Origin: Bifidobacterium merycicum DSM 6492
GTDB lineage: Bacteria; Actinomycetota; Actinomycetes; Actinomycetales; Bifidobacteriaceae
NCBI RefSeq assembly: GCF_900129045.1
Contig: NZ_FQTX01000005.1
Span: 1-64,000 of the forward strand
DNA: 64,000 bases
Reading direction: 5' to 3'
The notes beneath the pieces are model-generated. The model did no database searches, was not told the origin of the DNA, and saw only the letters and a program-made list of their open reading frames with translations. Below are positions 1 through 8,086 of the stretch, in pieces; the stretch's first letter is position 1; each line of letters begins with the position of its first letter. The position numbers and the translations under genes are program-made.

Positions 1-399
1 ACACGCCGAAAGCGCGCGGGCCGTGGACGGACTGGCAATCATTTGACTATAAAGAAGTAGTACAAAACACGCTCTTGAGTTCTCAAACCACCACCGCACC
101 GACCCGGAACCATCCACCCTCAAGGAGGGGAACCGTGCCGCGCCGAGCAGCAAGAGAAAAACCTACACCAAAACCCGAACCCACGCAAACCCACCCCCAC
201 ACGAACACCCCAAAACCCCTGCAAACAAACACATCCACCGGCGTGTCGAAAACAAGCCCGAAACCCCGGGAACCGGGACGAAACACACGGACAGCACCAC
301 GAACAAACGGAAAACAAACCCGAAAAACACGGCGTGTCACACGGCCACCTTTCGTAATCGCACACATCACACACATCAATGAGGCGTAGGGTGAGAGCC
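1..399. other. Gene-free left edge with rRNA-type leader
   Basis: No protein-coding gene is supported here. Open frames exist on both strands but their translations are low-complexity Pro/Thr/Arg or Val/Phe/Gly strings typical of shadow frames. The only recognisable element is the BoxA-like rRNA leader motif on the minus strand near 65-90. I found no clear -35/-10 pair for an rRNA promoter. Confidence 0.5.
65..90 (-). promoter_or_regulatory. BoxA-like rRNA antitermination/processing leader
   Basis: Read on the minus strand this is GTTTGAGAACTCAAGAGCGT, very close to the GTTTGAGAACTCAATAGTGT element in the leaders of actinobacterial rRNA operons (BoxA antitermination region). The next about 60 bases to the window edge (a Ttatagtcaaatgattgccagtcc-like stretch) also resemble pre-16S leader. 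Its direction implies a 16S rRNA gene beginning to the left of position 1. That gene is not visible, so this is an inference. Confidence 0.55.
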
Positions 400-1155
400 A
401 TGACGAAGAAAATCGCAGTATTAACAGGCGCTGGCATCTCCACCTCAGCCGGCATTCCGGATTTCCGCGGCCCGGACGGCGTCTGGACCAAACACCCCGA
501 ACAAATGAACGTCTATGACATCGACGCCTTCATGGCCAATGAGGAAGATCGCGAATATTCCTGGCGTTGGCAGAAAGAGTCGCCGGTATGGAACGCGCAA
601 CCCGGCACGGCCCATAAGGCGCTGGTCAAGCTCGAACAGGCAGGCATGCTGACATTGCTGGCCACGCAGAACTTCGACGCACTGCATGAGAAAGCCGGCA
701 ACAGCCCCAGCATCATCGTGAATCTGCACGGCACCATCGGCACCTCGCATTGCATGAAATGCCATCAGAAATACGACACGAGCGACATCATGGACCGGCT
801 GGACGAGGAACCGGATCCGCATTGCCACCGCAAACTGCCGTACAGCGGCGATATGCCATGCAACGGTCTGATCAAAACCGACGTGGTGTATTTCGGTGAA
901 GCGCTGCCGGATGGCGCGATGGAGAAGTCGTACCGTCTGGCCACGCAGGCGGACGAACTGTGGGTCATCGGGTCGACGCTGGAAGTGATGCCGGCGGCGA
1001 GCATCGTGCCGGTCGCGGCACAAGCCGGCGTGCCGATCACCATCATGAATATGGGACGCACACAATACGACCGTCTGGCAACAAGGCTGATCCACGACGA
1101 CATCGCCGTCGCATTGCCCGAGCTGGTGGACGAGACCATCGCCGCGAACGCCTGA
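400..1155 (+). CDS. Sir2-family NAD-dependent protein deacylase
   Basis: A sirtuin of about 251 residues that removes acyl groups from protein lysines using NAD+ in the cytoplasm. It shows the N-terminal GAGIS-x-SAGIPDFRG NAD-binding signature, the TQNFDALH motif, the catalytic His in NLHGT, and a zinc module with the CMKC pair followed by CHRK and MPCNG cysteines. The length matches bacterial sirtuins. I chose ATG 400 because GGGTGAG lies just upstream; an in-frame ATG at 379 lacks a Shine-Dalgarno. It ends at a strong bidirectional terminator shared with the convergent ilvA-type gene. Deacetylase versus desuccinylase preference cannot be told from these motifs. Confidence 0.9.
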   Translation: MTKKIAVLTGAGISTSAGIPDFRGPDGVWTKHPEQMNVYDIDAFMANEEDREYSWRWQKESPVWNAQPGTAHKALVKLEQAGMLTLLATQNFDALHEKAGNSPSIIVNLHGTIGTSHCMKCHQKYDTSDIMDRLDEEPDPHCHRKLPYSGDMPCNGLIKTDVVYFGEALPDGAMEKSYRLATQADELWVIGSTLEVMPAASIVPVAAQAGVPITIMNMGRTQYDRLATRLIHDDIAVALPELVDETIAANA

Positions 1156-1196
1156 ACCGTCGTCTCGGGGATACGACACAACGCATAACCTATGGC

Positions 1197-1232
1197 AAGG
1201 GCCACGATTCGCGAATACGAATCGTGGCCCTT
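1197..1232. terminator. Bidirectional hairpin between sirtuin and threonine ammonia-lyase
   Basis: A perfect 15-bp stem AAGGGCCACGATTCG / CGAATCGTGGCCCTT with a 6-base loop. It sits between two convergent genes and can end both transcripts. Confidence 0.85.
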
Positions 1233-1255
1233 GTTGATGCTTCGGAAATCGGCAA

Positions 1256-2551
1256 TCAGTAAATGCGCTTGGGCTGGAAACCTTCAGCCTTCAGCGCGGC
1301 AAGAATGCGCTCGATATGATCTGGACCATTGGTCTCCACGGTCACGCCAAGCGACACCGCGTTGGTGTAGTGGCCGGAAGCCTTGAACTGGTCGTGATCC
1401 AGCGCGATGACATTGGCGCGTTCGCGTGCGAGCAGCGAAGCGACCTTCACCAGCTGGCCCGGAGTATCCGGCAGTTCGACCTCGAAATTCATGATGCGAC
1501 CGCGGGCGATCATACCCTTCTGGATCACGGCACCGATGGTGACGGTGTCGATATTGCCGCCGGACATGATCGGAACCACCACATGCGGGCCGGGCGCGGA
1601 AGCGAACTTGTGGGAGCGCAGATTGAGATGCTCCAAAGCGGCCAGGGATACGGCGCCCGCGGCTTCGACCACGAGCTTGTGCTTTTCGAGCATCAGCAGG
1701 ATCATCTCGTTGATGTCGCGTTCGCTGACGGTCACCAGATCGTCGAGGAATTCGTTGAGCAGGGCGAAGGTGAGATCGCCGGGATGCTTGACGGCGACGC
1801 CTTCGGCCGACGTGACCACCTGATCGGCGGGAACGACATGGCCGGCCGCGAACGAGTTCTTGAATGCGGGGGAGCCCTCCGGAATGGCGCCGATCACGCG
1901 CACTTCCGGCTTGAAGGTCTTGATGGCCAGAGCGACGCCGGCGCCAAGGCCACCGCCACCCAGCGGAACGACGACATCGGTGACGTTGGGGACATCCTCA
2001 AGGATTTCCAGACCGATGGTTCCCTGACCGCACAGCACCTCGTAATCGTCGAACGGCGGAACGTAGATCATGCCGTCTCTTTCGGCGAGTTCGGCCGCGT
2101 GTGCCGCGGATTCATCGAACACGTCGCCATACAGCACGACGTCGGCACCGTACGCCTTGGTGGCATCCACCTTCAGCGGGGGAGTGATGGTCGGCATGCA
2201 AATCGTGGCCTTCGCACCGCGTTCACGGGCCGCGTACGCCACGCCCTGCGCGTGATTGCCCGCAGATGCGGTGACGATGCCGTGGGAAAGCTCCTCTTCG
2301 CTCAGAGAGGCGATCTTGTTGTATGCGCCACGAATCTTGAACGAGCCGGTAACCTGCAGGTTCTCAGGCTTCAGAAGAATCTCATGCCCCGTCATTTCAC
2401 TCAGTACGGGGGAGGGGATGATTGTGGTATGGCGTGCGGTGCCTTCCAAACGCTTCGCTGCGAGTTTCAGCTCGGCTGCATGGTCACGCTGCAGCGCTTT
2501 CAGTACGTCCTTTTGTTCCATAACCGGCATTGTAGGAGTCGCTCCTGTCAT
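1256..2551 (-). CDS. ilvA: Threonine ammonia-lyase with C-terminal ACT domain
   Basis: PLP enzyme that deaminates threonine to 2-oxobutanoate, the entry step to isoleucine. The PLP lysine lies in TGSFKIRGA (about Lys72) and the phosphate-binding loop is PLGGGGLGAG. Residues about 350-431 form one ACT-type regulatory domain (IMNFEVELPDTPGQLVKVAS). Length, about 430 residues, and the single ACT domain fit the shorter IlvA/TdcB-like class rather than the 510-residue E. coli IlvA. The ATG at 2551 lacks a good Shine-Dalgarno; an ATG at 2530 preceded by AGGAG is an alternative start. Allosteric control by isoleucine is plausible but not shown here. Confidence 0.88.
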   Translation of the reverse strand: MTGATPTMPVMEQKDVLKALQRDHAAELKLAAKRLEGTARHTTIIPSPVLSEMTGHEILLKPENLQVTGSFKIRGAYNKIASLSEEELSHGIVTASAGNHAQGVAYAARERGAKATICMPTITPPLKVDATKAYGADVVLYGDVFDESAAHAAELAERDGMIYVPPFDDYEVLCGQGTIGLEILEDVPNVTDVVVPLGGGGLGAGVALAIKTFKPEVRVIGAIPEGSPAFKNSFAAGHVVPADQVVTSAEGVAVKHPGDLTFALLNEFLDDLVTVSERDINEMILLMLEKHKLVVEAAGAVSLAALEHLNLRSHKFASAPGPHVVVPIMSGGNIDTVTIGAVIQKGMIARGRIMNFEVELPDTPGQLVKVASLLARERANVIALDHDQFKASGHYTNAVSLGVTVETNGPDHIERILAALKAEGFQPKRIY

Positions 2552-2588
2552 TGGGCAAACCGCTTCTCACCCGACGAAGGAAACGAAA

Positions 2589-2637
2589 CGCCCGGAACGA
2601 GGGGGATACGATGGGACGTATTCCCTCATTCCGGGCG
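2589..2637 (-). terminator. Hairpin downstream of the GH13 gene
   Basis: Stem CGCCCGGAACGAGGG / CCCTCATTCCGGGCG (one mismatch) with a loop of about 19 bases, between the 3' end of the glucosidase gene and the start of the lyase. A second smaller hairpin, CCCGCAGG / CCTGCGGG, lies at 2660-2693. Confidence 0.6.
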
Positions 2638-2708
2638 CATACAGGCTGGTACAGCCATTCCCGCAGGCAATCCTCAGGGAGAGCTCCTGCGGGCCCGTCA
2701 CAACGACG

Positions 2709-4529
2709 TCACAGCTCGACGACGACGCCTTCCCACGCACTCAGCTCGCCGTTCGCCAGAGAGACGACCGCATGGCTCGCGCCACGGGTGGAAATGACGA
2801 TCTGAGGCTCGGAGACGCCAGAAGCCACCAATGCGGCACTTTCGGCAGGCACAGCCACACGATCGCCCGACAGGTTGACCATGGTGAGCAACGTGGTGCC
2901 GTTCAGTTCACGAGTGAACGCGTACACATGCTCATCGCCGGCATCCACCGGCTTCCACGTACCCGCCGCAACAACAGGATTGTTGTGACGCAACGCGATC
3001 AGACGCTGATAGAAAGCGAACACGGACTCCGGATCGTCGACCTGACGGGCGGCGTTCACCTCGGTATGATTCGGATTCACGCTGACCCACGGCTCGGTGG
3101 GGGCATCCTCGGCGGTGAAACCGGCGAACGTAGAATCATCCCACTGCATGGGGGTTCGCGCGTTGTCACGGCCGATAAGCGCAAGAGCGTCCATCATGGA
3201 TTCGGGGGACTGGACCTTGGCTTCCTCGACGCGCTGACGGTACGCATTCAGCGCCTCCAGGTCACGATACTGATCCAGCTTGGTGAAATGGGCGTTGGTC
3301 ATGCCCAGTTCCTCACCCTGATACACGTACGGCGTGCCGCGATGCATGTGCAGCAGCAAGGCGAACGCCTTCGCCGAGGCTGCGCGGGATTCTTCCGTGG
3401 AGTCGTCGCCCCAACGGGACACGACACGAGGCTGATCATGGTTGCAGAAGAAGAGGCTGGCCCAGCCCACATTGGCCACGGCCTCCTGCTGTTCGGCCAG
3501 TTCACGGCGCAGGTTCGTCACCTTGAACGGCACGGTGTCCCACTTCGAACCGGACTGGTCGATGCCGACATGGTTGAACTGGAACATCATGTCCAGCTCG
3601 CCATTGGCCGGATCGGTGATGTGCTCGTTGCGTTCGGGCGTGACGCCGGGCGCCTCGCCCACATTCATGAAGCCTTCGCGGCCTTCGAAAACCTCACGAC
3701 GCATTTCCGCAAGGAACTCGTCGACGCGCGGGCCGTCGGAACAGAAGGGGAACGGGCTCGAATAGCCTTCCGGACCGACCGGATCATCGGCGATCAGGCT
3801 GCCGTCCTCGCCGGGCAGCTTGCCATTGGCGTCCACGACCTTGGAGATCTGGGTGATCACATCCATGCGGAAACCGTCGATACCGCGATCCATCCACCAG
3901 TTCATCATCTTGTACACGGCCTTGCGCACCTCGGGATTCTCCCAGTTGAGGTCAGGCTGCTTCTTGGAATACTGGTGGAAGAAGTATTCGCCGCGCTTCG
4001 GATCGTATTCCCAAGCAGAGCCACCGAAATAGGAACCCCACTGGTTCGGTTCCGCACCCGGCGTGCCCGGCTCGTGGCCCGGCTTGGCGGGACGCCACCA
4101 ATACCAGTCCGCATGCGGATCATCCTTGTCGCGGGACGCCTGGAACCAGGCATGCTCGTCGGAAGTGTGGTTGACGACCAGATCCATCACGACCTTGAGG
4201 CCACGCTTATGCGCTTCGGCAAGCAGCTCATCCATATCCTCAAGCGTGCCGAACAGCGGATCGATGCTCTGATAATCGGAAATATCATAACCGTTATCGT
4301 CCTGCGGGGACTTGTACACGGGGGACAGCCACAGCACGTCCACGCCAAGATCGGCAAGATAGTCAAGTCTGCTGGTGATACCCTTCAAATCGCCGATGCC
4401 GTCGCCATTGGTGTCCTGGAACGAACGCGGATAAATCTGATAGACCACGGCGTTCGACCACCACGGGTTGGGAGTGGCACCGTTGGTACGCACAGTATCC
4501 GGCAATTGCGGACAATTGAACGATGTCAT
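2709..4529 (-). CDS. malL: GH13 oligo-1,6-glucosidase (alpha-glucosidase)
   Basis: Cytoplasmic exo-acting alpha-glucosidase of 606 residues. The GH13 catalytic triad is visible: nucleophile Asp223 in GIDGFRMDVI, acid/base Glu292 in NVGEAPG, and Asp365 in CNHDQPR. Valine follows the nucleophile, which in this family goes with alpha-1,6 rather than alpha-1,4 preference, so isomaltose, isomalto-oligosaccharides or panose are likely substrates. The stretch QPDLNWENPEVR is typical of oligo-1,6-glucosidases. It sits downstream of a sugar ABC transporter but is separated from it by a terminator, so it probably has its own promoter. AAGGAG lies about 7 bases before the ATG. Sucrose or maltose activity cannot be excluded. 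Confidence 0.88.
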   Translation of the reverse strand: MTSFNCPQLPDTVRTNGATPNPWWSNAVVYQIYPRSFQDTNGDGIGDLKGITSRLDYLADLGVDVLWLSPVYKSPQDDNGYDISDYQSIDPLFGTLEDMDELLAEAHKRGLKVVMDLVVNHTSDEHAWFQASRDKDDPHADWYWWRPAKPGHEPGTPGAEPNQWGSYFGGSAWEYDPKRGEYFFHQYSKKQPDLNWENPEVRKAVYKMMNWWMDRGIDGFRMDVITQISKVVDANGKLPGEDGSLIADDPVGPEGYSSPFPFCSDGPRVDEFLAEMRREVFEGREGFMNVGEAPGVTPERNEHITDPANGELDMMFQFNHVGIDQSGSKWDTVPFKVTNLRRELAEQQEAVANVGWASLFFCNHDQPRVVSRWGDDSTEESRAASAKAFALLLHMHRGTPYVYQGEELGMTNAHFTKLDQYRDLEALNAYRQRVEEAKVQSPESMMDALALIGRDNARTPMQWDDSTFAGFTAEDAPTEPWVSVNPNHTEVNAARQVDDPESVFAFYQRLIALRHNNPVVAAGTWKPVDAGDEHVYAFTRELNGTTLLTMVNLSGDRVAVPAESAALVASGVSEPQIVISTRGASHAVVSLANGELSAWEGVVVEL

Positions 4530-4634
4530 CGTTAAGCTCCTTTGCTTGTCATTTTCATGTCTGTTGTTACCGTTCCCATCGTAGACAGGACCCCCACCAT
4601 TAACCGTGTGACGTGGCCATCTCAGCGGCGAAAA

Positions 4635-4671
4635 CGGTCGGCGGAATCCGACAAGTGGATTCCGCCGACCG
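4635..4671 (-). terminator. Terminator of the sugar ABC transporter operon
   Basis: A perfect 15-bp stem CGGTCGGCGGAATCC / GGATTCCGCCGACCG with a 7-base loop, followed on the minus strand by TTTT. It separates the permease operon from the glucosidase gene. Confidence 0.85.
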
Positions 4672-4736
4672 AGGGTTGGGGGTGGGGTGCGAAACGGTTG
4701 ATTCGCTCGGCTACCGCCTCGCTCAGGCGGAGCCTA

Positions 4737-4759
4737 TGAACAGTCCACTGGACTGTTCA
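4737..4759 (-). repeat. Palindrome overlapping the permease stop codon
   Basis: TGAACAGTCC-A/T-GGACTGTTCA is a near-perfect 23-bp palindrome that includes the stop codon of the second permease. A further small hairpin (CCGCCT / AGGCGG) follows at about 4715-4731, giving three hairpins in a row with the terminator. Confidence 0.6.
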
Positions 4760-5629
4760 CTTAACGGCTCCGCGCATGACCCCTCCGACGACCCATTTTT
4801 GGGCGAAGACGTAGACGATGAGGACCGGAGCCATGGCCATCAGGTAGGAGGCGAAGGCCATCGGATAGTTCGAGGTGAACTGGCTCTGGAACACGTACTG
4901 CGCCAACGGAATGGTCTGATTGCTCTGATCGGTCAGGGTGATCAACGGCAGCAGGAAGTCATTCCACGCCCACAGCGCGGTCAGGATGGCAATCGTGGCG
5001 TTGATGGGTCCCATCAGCGGGAAGATCACCGTCCAGAAGATGCGCCAGGTCGAAGCGCCATCAATACGTGCGGCCTCTTCCAGCGACACCGGTATCGAAC
5101 GGATGAAACCGATGGCGATGAACAGGTTGGAACCGATGCCGAGAATCGTGTACAGGATGATCAGACCAAGCTGGTTGTCGAGATGCAGCGATCCCATCTC
5201 CTTGGCGATCGGCAGCATGATCACGGTGAACGGCACGAACATCATGGCGAGGAAGAAGTAATACAGGAAGCGGAAGAACCGCTTATCCATATTCCTTGCG
5301 ACGGCGTAGGCCACGAAGGTGTTCGTCAGCAGGGTGAGCACCACGGCGCACACGGTGATGATGGCGGAGTTGAGCGCGGCCTTCGGATAGTTGACCTTGT
5401 TCCACGCATCGACGAAATTATGCCATTCCCACGTGGTGGGCAGGGTGAAGGTGCCCGCCTCGCCGGGGGTTTTCAGCGCGGTGACGACGGTGAAATACAA
5501 CGGCACCAGCACGGTGAGGCTGAGCACCGCCACGGCCGCGGTAAGCCACCAGTTGATGTTGCGATCCTTGCGGTACTTGGTGGTGTTCGTGGAACCCTTG
5601 GTTGCAATCGAAGCATTTGCGGAAGTCAT
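4757..5629 (-). CDS. Sugar ABC transporter permease (MalG type)
   Basis: Inner-membrane permease of 290 residues with six predicted hydrophobic segments. The EAA loop EEAARIDGASTWRIFWTV near residue 190, which docks with the ATPase, marks the MalG-type CUT1 subunit. It is the last gene of a binding protein-permease-permease operon, starting 18 bases after the preceding permease. The context with a GH36 alpha-galactosidase and GH13 glucosidase suggests uptake of raffinose-family and isomalto-oligosaccharides, as known for similar Bifidobacterium loci. No ATPase gene is present in the operon. Confidence 0.88.
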   Translation of the reverse strand: MTSANASIATKGSTNTTKYRKDRNINWWLTAAVAVLSLTVLVPLYFTVVTALKTPGEAGTFTLPTTWEWHNFVDAWNKVNYPKAALNSAIITVCAVVLTLLTNTFVAYAVARNMDKRFFRFLYYFFLAMMFVPFTVIMLPIAKEMGSLHLDNQLGLIILYTILGIGSNLFIAIGFIRSIPVSLEEAARIDGASTWRIFWTVIFPLMGPINATIAILTALWAWNDFLLPLITLTDQSNQTIPLAQYVFQSQFTSNYPMAFASYLMAMAPVLIVYVFAQKWVVGGVMRGAVK

Positions 5630-5647
5630 GATAATCGCCTCTTCCTT

Positions 5648-6562
5648 TCAGACCTTTTCCTTGCCGCTGAAGAACTTCAGCTGCACGAACGCAAGAACCG
5701 CCAGCACGATGAAGAACGTGACCGCATTCGCCATCTGGTAGGAGTACTCGCCGTTGCCCAGACCGTTCTGGAAAATCAGGTAGGACACGGTTTCGGTCTT
5801 GGAATCCGGGCCACCCTTGGTCAATGCCATGACCTGATCGAACGCACCGAGGGAGTTCTTCAGGCTGAGCACCATGTTGATCGTCACGAAGGGTCCGATC
5901 AGCGGGAAGGTGATCTGCCAGAAGTTCTGCCAGGGGCTCACGCCGTCGATGGCCGCGGCCTCGTAGATCTCGTTATCGATGGTCTGCAGGCCGGCCAGAT
6001 ACAGCAGCGTGGAGTACGCCACGCCCTGCCAGATGGACAGGAACACAATCGGGAACCAGGCGAGATTCGGATCGGAGATCATCGACGTGGACAGCCAGTC
6101 GATATGCAACGCCTGACCGAGCGCGGGCAACGGCGTCATGAAGATGTACTTGAACACATAGCCGATGACCAGCACGGACAGGGTGTACGGGATGAAGAAG
6201 ATCGCGCGGAACCCGTTCTTGAAGGCGATCTTGGAGTTCAGCAGCACCGCGAGGAACATGCCGATGAGGTTCGTGCCGAGCGTGATCAGGATCGCGATGA
6301 AGATGGTGAACACGTAGGCATGCCCCACGCGTGCATCCTGGAACATGGCGATGTAGTTCTTGAAGCCGATGAACTTGAAATCACCATAGCCTTGGGAATT
6401 GGTGAACGAGTATGCGGCACCCTGAAGGAACGGCCAGTACAGGAACGCCGCCACCAGAATCGCCGCGGGAACCGTCATCCAATAGAAGGCCGGATCCACC
6501 TTGCGCTTTGAGAACTTGGACACTTTCTTCGGCTTCGCTGCCGATGTCGCTTTGCCAGTCAT
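5648..6562 (-). CDS. Sugar ABC transporter permease (MalF type)
   Basis: A 304-residue CUT1 permease with a basic N-terminus, six hydrophobic segments and the EAA loop EAAAIDGVSPWQNFWQITFP around residue 210. I chose ATG 6562 because GGGGAGGG lies 6 bases upstream; an earlier ATG at 6580 overlaps the binding-protein stop and lacks a Shine-Dalgarno. It pairs with the downstream MalG-type permease to form the membrane channel. Substrate specificity comes from the binding protein upstream. Confidence 0.87.
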   Translation of the reverse strand: MTGKATSAAKPKKVSKFSKRKVDPAFYWMTVPAAILVAAFLYWPFLQGAAYSFTNSQGYGDFKFIGFKNYIAMFQDARVGHAYVFTIFIAILITLGTNLIGMFLAVLLNSKIAFKNGFRAIFFIPYTLSVLVIGYVFKYIFMTPLPALGQALHIDWLSTSMISDPNLAWFPIVFLSIWQGVAYSTLLYLAGLQTIDNEIYEAAAIDGVSPWQNFWQITFPLIGPFVTINMVLSLKNSLGAFDQVMALTKGGPDSKTETVSYLIFQNGLGNGEYSYQMANAVTFFIVLAVLAFVQLKFFSGKEKV

Positions 6563-6576
6563 ATCATTCCCTCCCC

Positions 6577-7869
6577 TCATCTGAAGTTCCTGGCTTCGAT
6601 CTTGTCGTATTCGCTCTGCATGCTGTTCAGGAACTTGGTCTTATTGCCCGTCTGGATCAGCGTCTGCAGGAATCCGGCGATGTTGATGCTGGCCGGAACG
6701 TAATGGTCGCAGAAATCGGTGAGCTTGCCCGCCTTGTAGAACGACAGCACGCCGTTGAGCGCCTCGTCGCCGACATACGTGTTCTTATACGGGGAGAATG
6801 CTGACTGCTGCTTGGAGTAATCCTTGACGTTCTCATCGCTCATCAGGAAGTCGACGAATTCACGCGCTTCCTTCTCGTGCTTGGTGTGCGCACCCATGGT
6901 CAGCATCACGTCATCGCCAGCGGTGAGCTGCTGCTCCTTGGCGTTGTTCGTGGCCGGCATTTGCGCGAACCGCAGGTTGGCGTTCTTGTTGATGAGACGA
7001 ATCTGCGGGATGGCGTAGGTGCCCAGCGGCAGAATGGCGGCCTTGCCCGCGGCGATGTCCTGGGTCGCCTGCTGATAGGTGACCGCGGGATTTTTCTGCG
7101 TGTAGTTCTGGTAGATTTCGACCAACTTGTCGCTGACCGGATCCCACAGGTCGCTGAACGTCTTCGTGCCATCCTTGAGATACGAGTATTCGCTTTCAGG
7201 AACCAGCGTGGAGTTCAGCGACGACAGCGGCGCCTGGATAGTCCACGGGTCGCCGGTGCTGGCCTCGATCGGCACGACGCCCTTGGCCTTGAACCGCTTG
7301 AGCAGCGAGATGAACTCATCCCAGGTCTTCGGCGGATTGTTCGGATCTTCACCGGCCGCCTTCCACACGTCGGCGTTGATGATGTAACCGCTCGCGTTGC
7401 CCGCGTAGGGAATCGTGTACAGCCGCTTCTTCGACTGATCGGTGGTCTGCACCAGGCTCTTGGCGATCTTCACCATGCCCGGATTAAGCTCATCCACGAT
7501 CTTGTCGTCGGTGAAGTCATGGAATACGCCCGCTTCGGCCAGCATGCCGAAATTAATGTCACCGTTGATCGTGATGATGTCAGGTTCACGGCTTTTCACC
7601 AGACGGGTCCGCAGATCGGTGGTCGCATCGGATGAATTGTTGACATTGATCTTGATGTTGGGATGTGTTTTCTCGAATTCACGGGCCTTTGCCGTGAACC
7701 AATCAGCGGCTTCGGCTTTGTACTGGAAGAAATCCAACGTCACCGTGCCCGCATTGGATGTGCCGCAACCGGCCATCCCCAATCCCATCGCCGTCACGCA
7801 GACGGCCGTCGCCGTGCGACGAATCACACGACGCCAATTTCCATGGTTTATACGAGATTTCACTCTCAT
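6577..7869 (-). CDS. Oligosaccharide-binding lipoprotein of ABC transporter
   Basis: Extracellular solute-binding protein of 430 residues, family 1 type. A twin-arginine-like basic stretch and hydrophobic segment end in the lipobox MAGC, so Cys35 would be lipidated and the protein membrane-tethered. The body has the two-lobe SBP pattern (DIITINGDINFGMLAEAG; YTIPYAGNASGYIINADVW; AGKAAILPLGTY). The ATG at 7869 follows AAAGGG by 6 bases; the longer frame would need a TTG start. It heads the three-gene operon. The nearby GH36 and GH13 genes suggest alpha-1,6-linked galactosides and glucosides as ligands, as for characterised B. animalis and B. longum homologues; this is inferred from context. Confidence 0.87.
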   Translation of the reverse strand: MRVKSRINHGNWRRVIRRTATAVCVTAMGLGMAGCGTSNAGTVTLDFFQYKAEAADWFTAKAREFEKTHPNIKINVNNSSDATTDLRTRLVKSREPDIITINGDINFGMLAEAGVFHDFTDDKIVDELNPGMVKIAKSLVQTTDQSKKRLYTIPYAGNASGYIINADVWKAAGEDPNNPPKTWDEFISLLKRFKAKGVVPIEASTGDPWTIQAPLSSLNSTLVPESEYSYLKDGTKTFSDLWDPVSDKLVEIYQNYTQKNPAVTYQQATQDIAAGKAAILPLGTYAIPQIRLINKNANLRFAQMPATNNAKEQQLTAGDDVMLTMGAHTKHEKEAREFVDFLMSDENVKDYSKQQSAFSPYKNTYVGDEALNGVLSFYKAGKLTDFCDHYVPASINIAGFLQTLIQTGNKTKFLNSMQSEYDKIEARNFR

Positions 7870-7914
7870 AATCAACCCTTTCCCTTCCTTGGGTACGGCC
7901 TCTCTGCCGCAACC

Positions 7915-8010
7915 GATGGTTTCAGATTAACCGAGTTCATTTTTTATTCCCAGTCTTTGTTTGTCGGCTCGTGTCGCAACAAAATAACGACGTTTTTCTT
8001 ATTCCGAGAA
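7915..8010 (-). promoter_or_regulatory. Putative promoter/operator region of the ABC operon
   Basis: Between the broken symporter and the binding-protein gene, the sequence is locally AT-rich. On the minus strand it holds two related stretches, CGGAATAAGAAAAACG and GGGAATAAAAAATGA, about 45 bases apart, and the octamer CGGTTAAT (7926-7933), which recurs upstream of the GH13 gene (4599-4606). These could be binding sites of the local ROK regulator. No clear -35/-10 pair was found. Confidence 0.3.
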
Positions 8011-8018
8011 AGAAAATG

Positions 8019-8051
8019 GTGCCCGCCGACGCGCACACCGTCGACGGGCAC
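8019..8051 (-). terminator. Terminator of the symporter gene
   Basis: A perfect stem GTGCCCGCCGACG / CGTCGACGGGCAC with a 7-base loop, followed on the minus strand by ATTTTCTTT. Confidence 0.8.
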
Positions 8052-8086
8052 CCGCAGGCCAGCGGGTCGAAAACCTACAAAACCGA

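Noticed and set aside
75-389. Open frame of 104 codons at the left edge
   Set aside because: The product is low-complexity Pro/Thr/Arg, there is no domain, and it overlaps the rRNA-type leader motif.
4613-6511. 632-codon plus-strand frame opposite the permeases
   Set aside because: Highly charged Arg/Glu/His/Gly translation typical of the reverse of membrane-protein genes.
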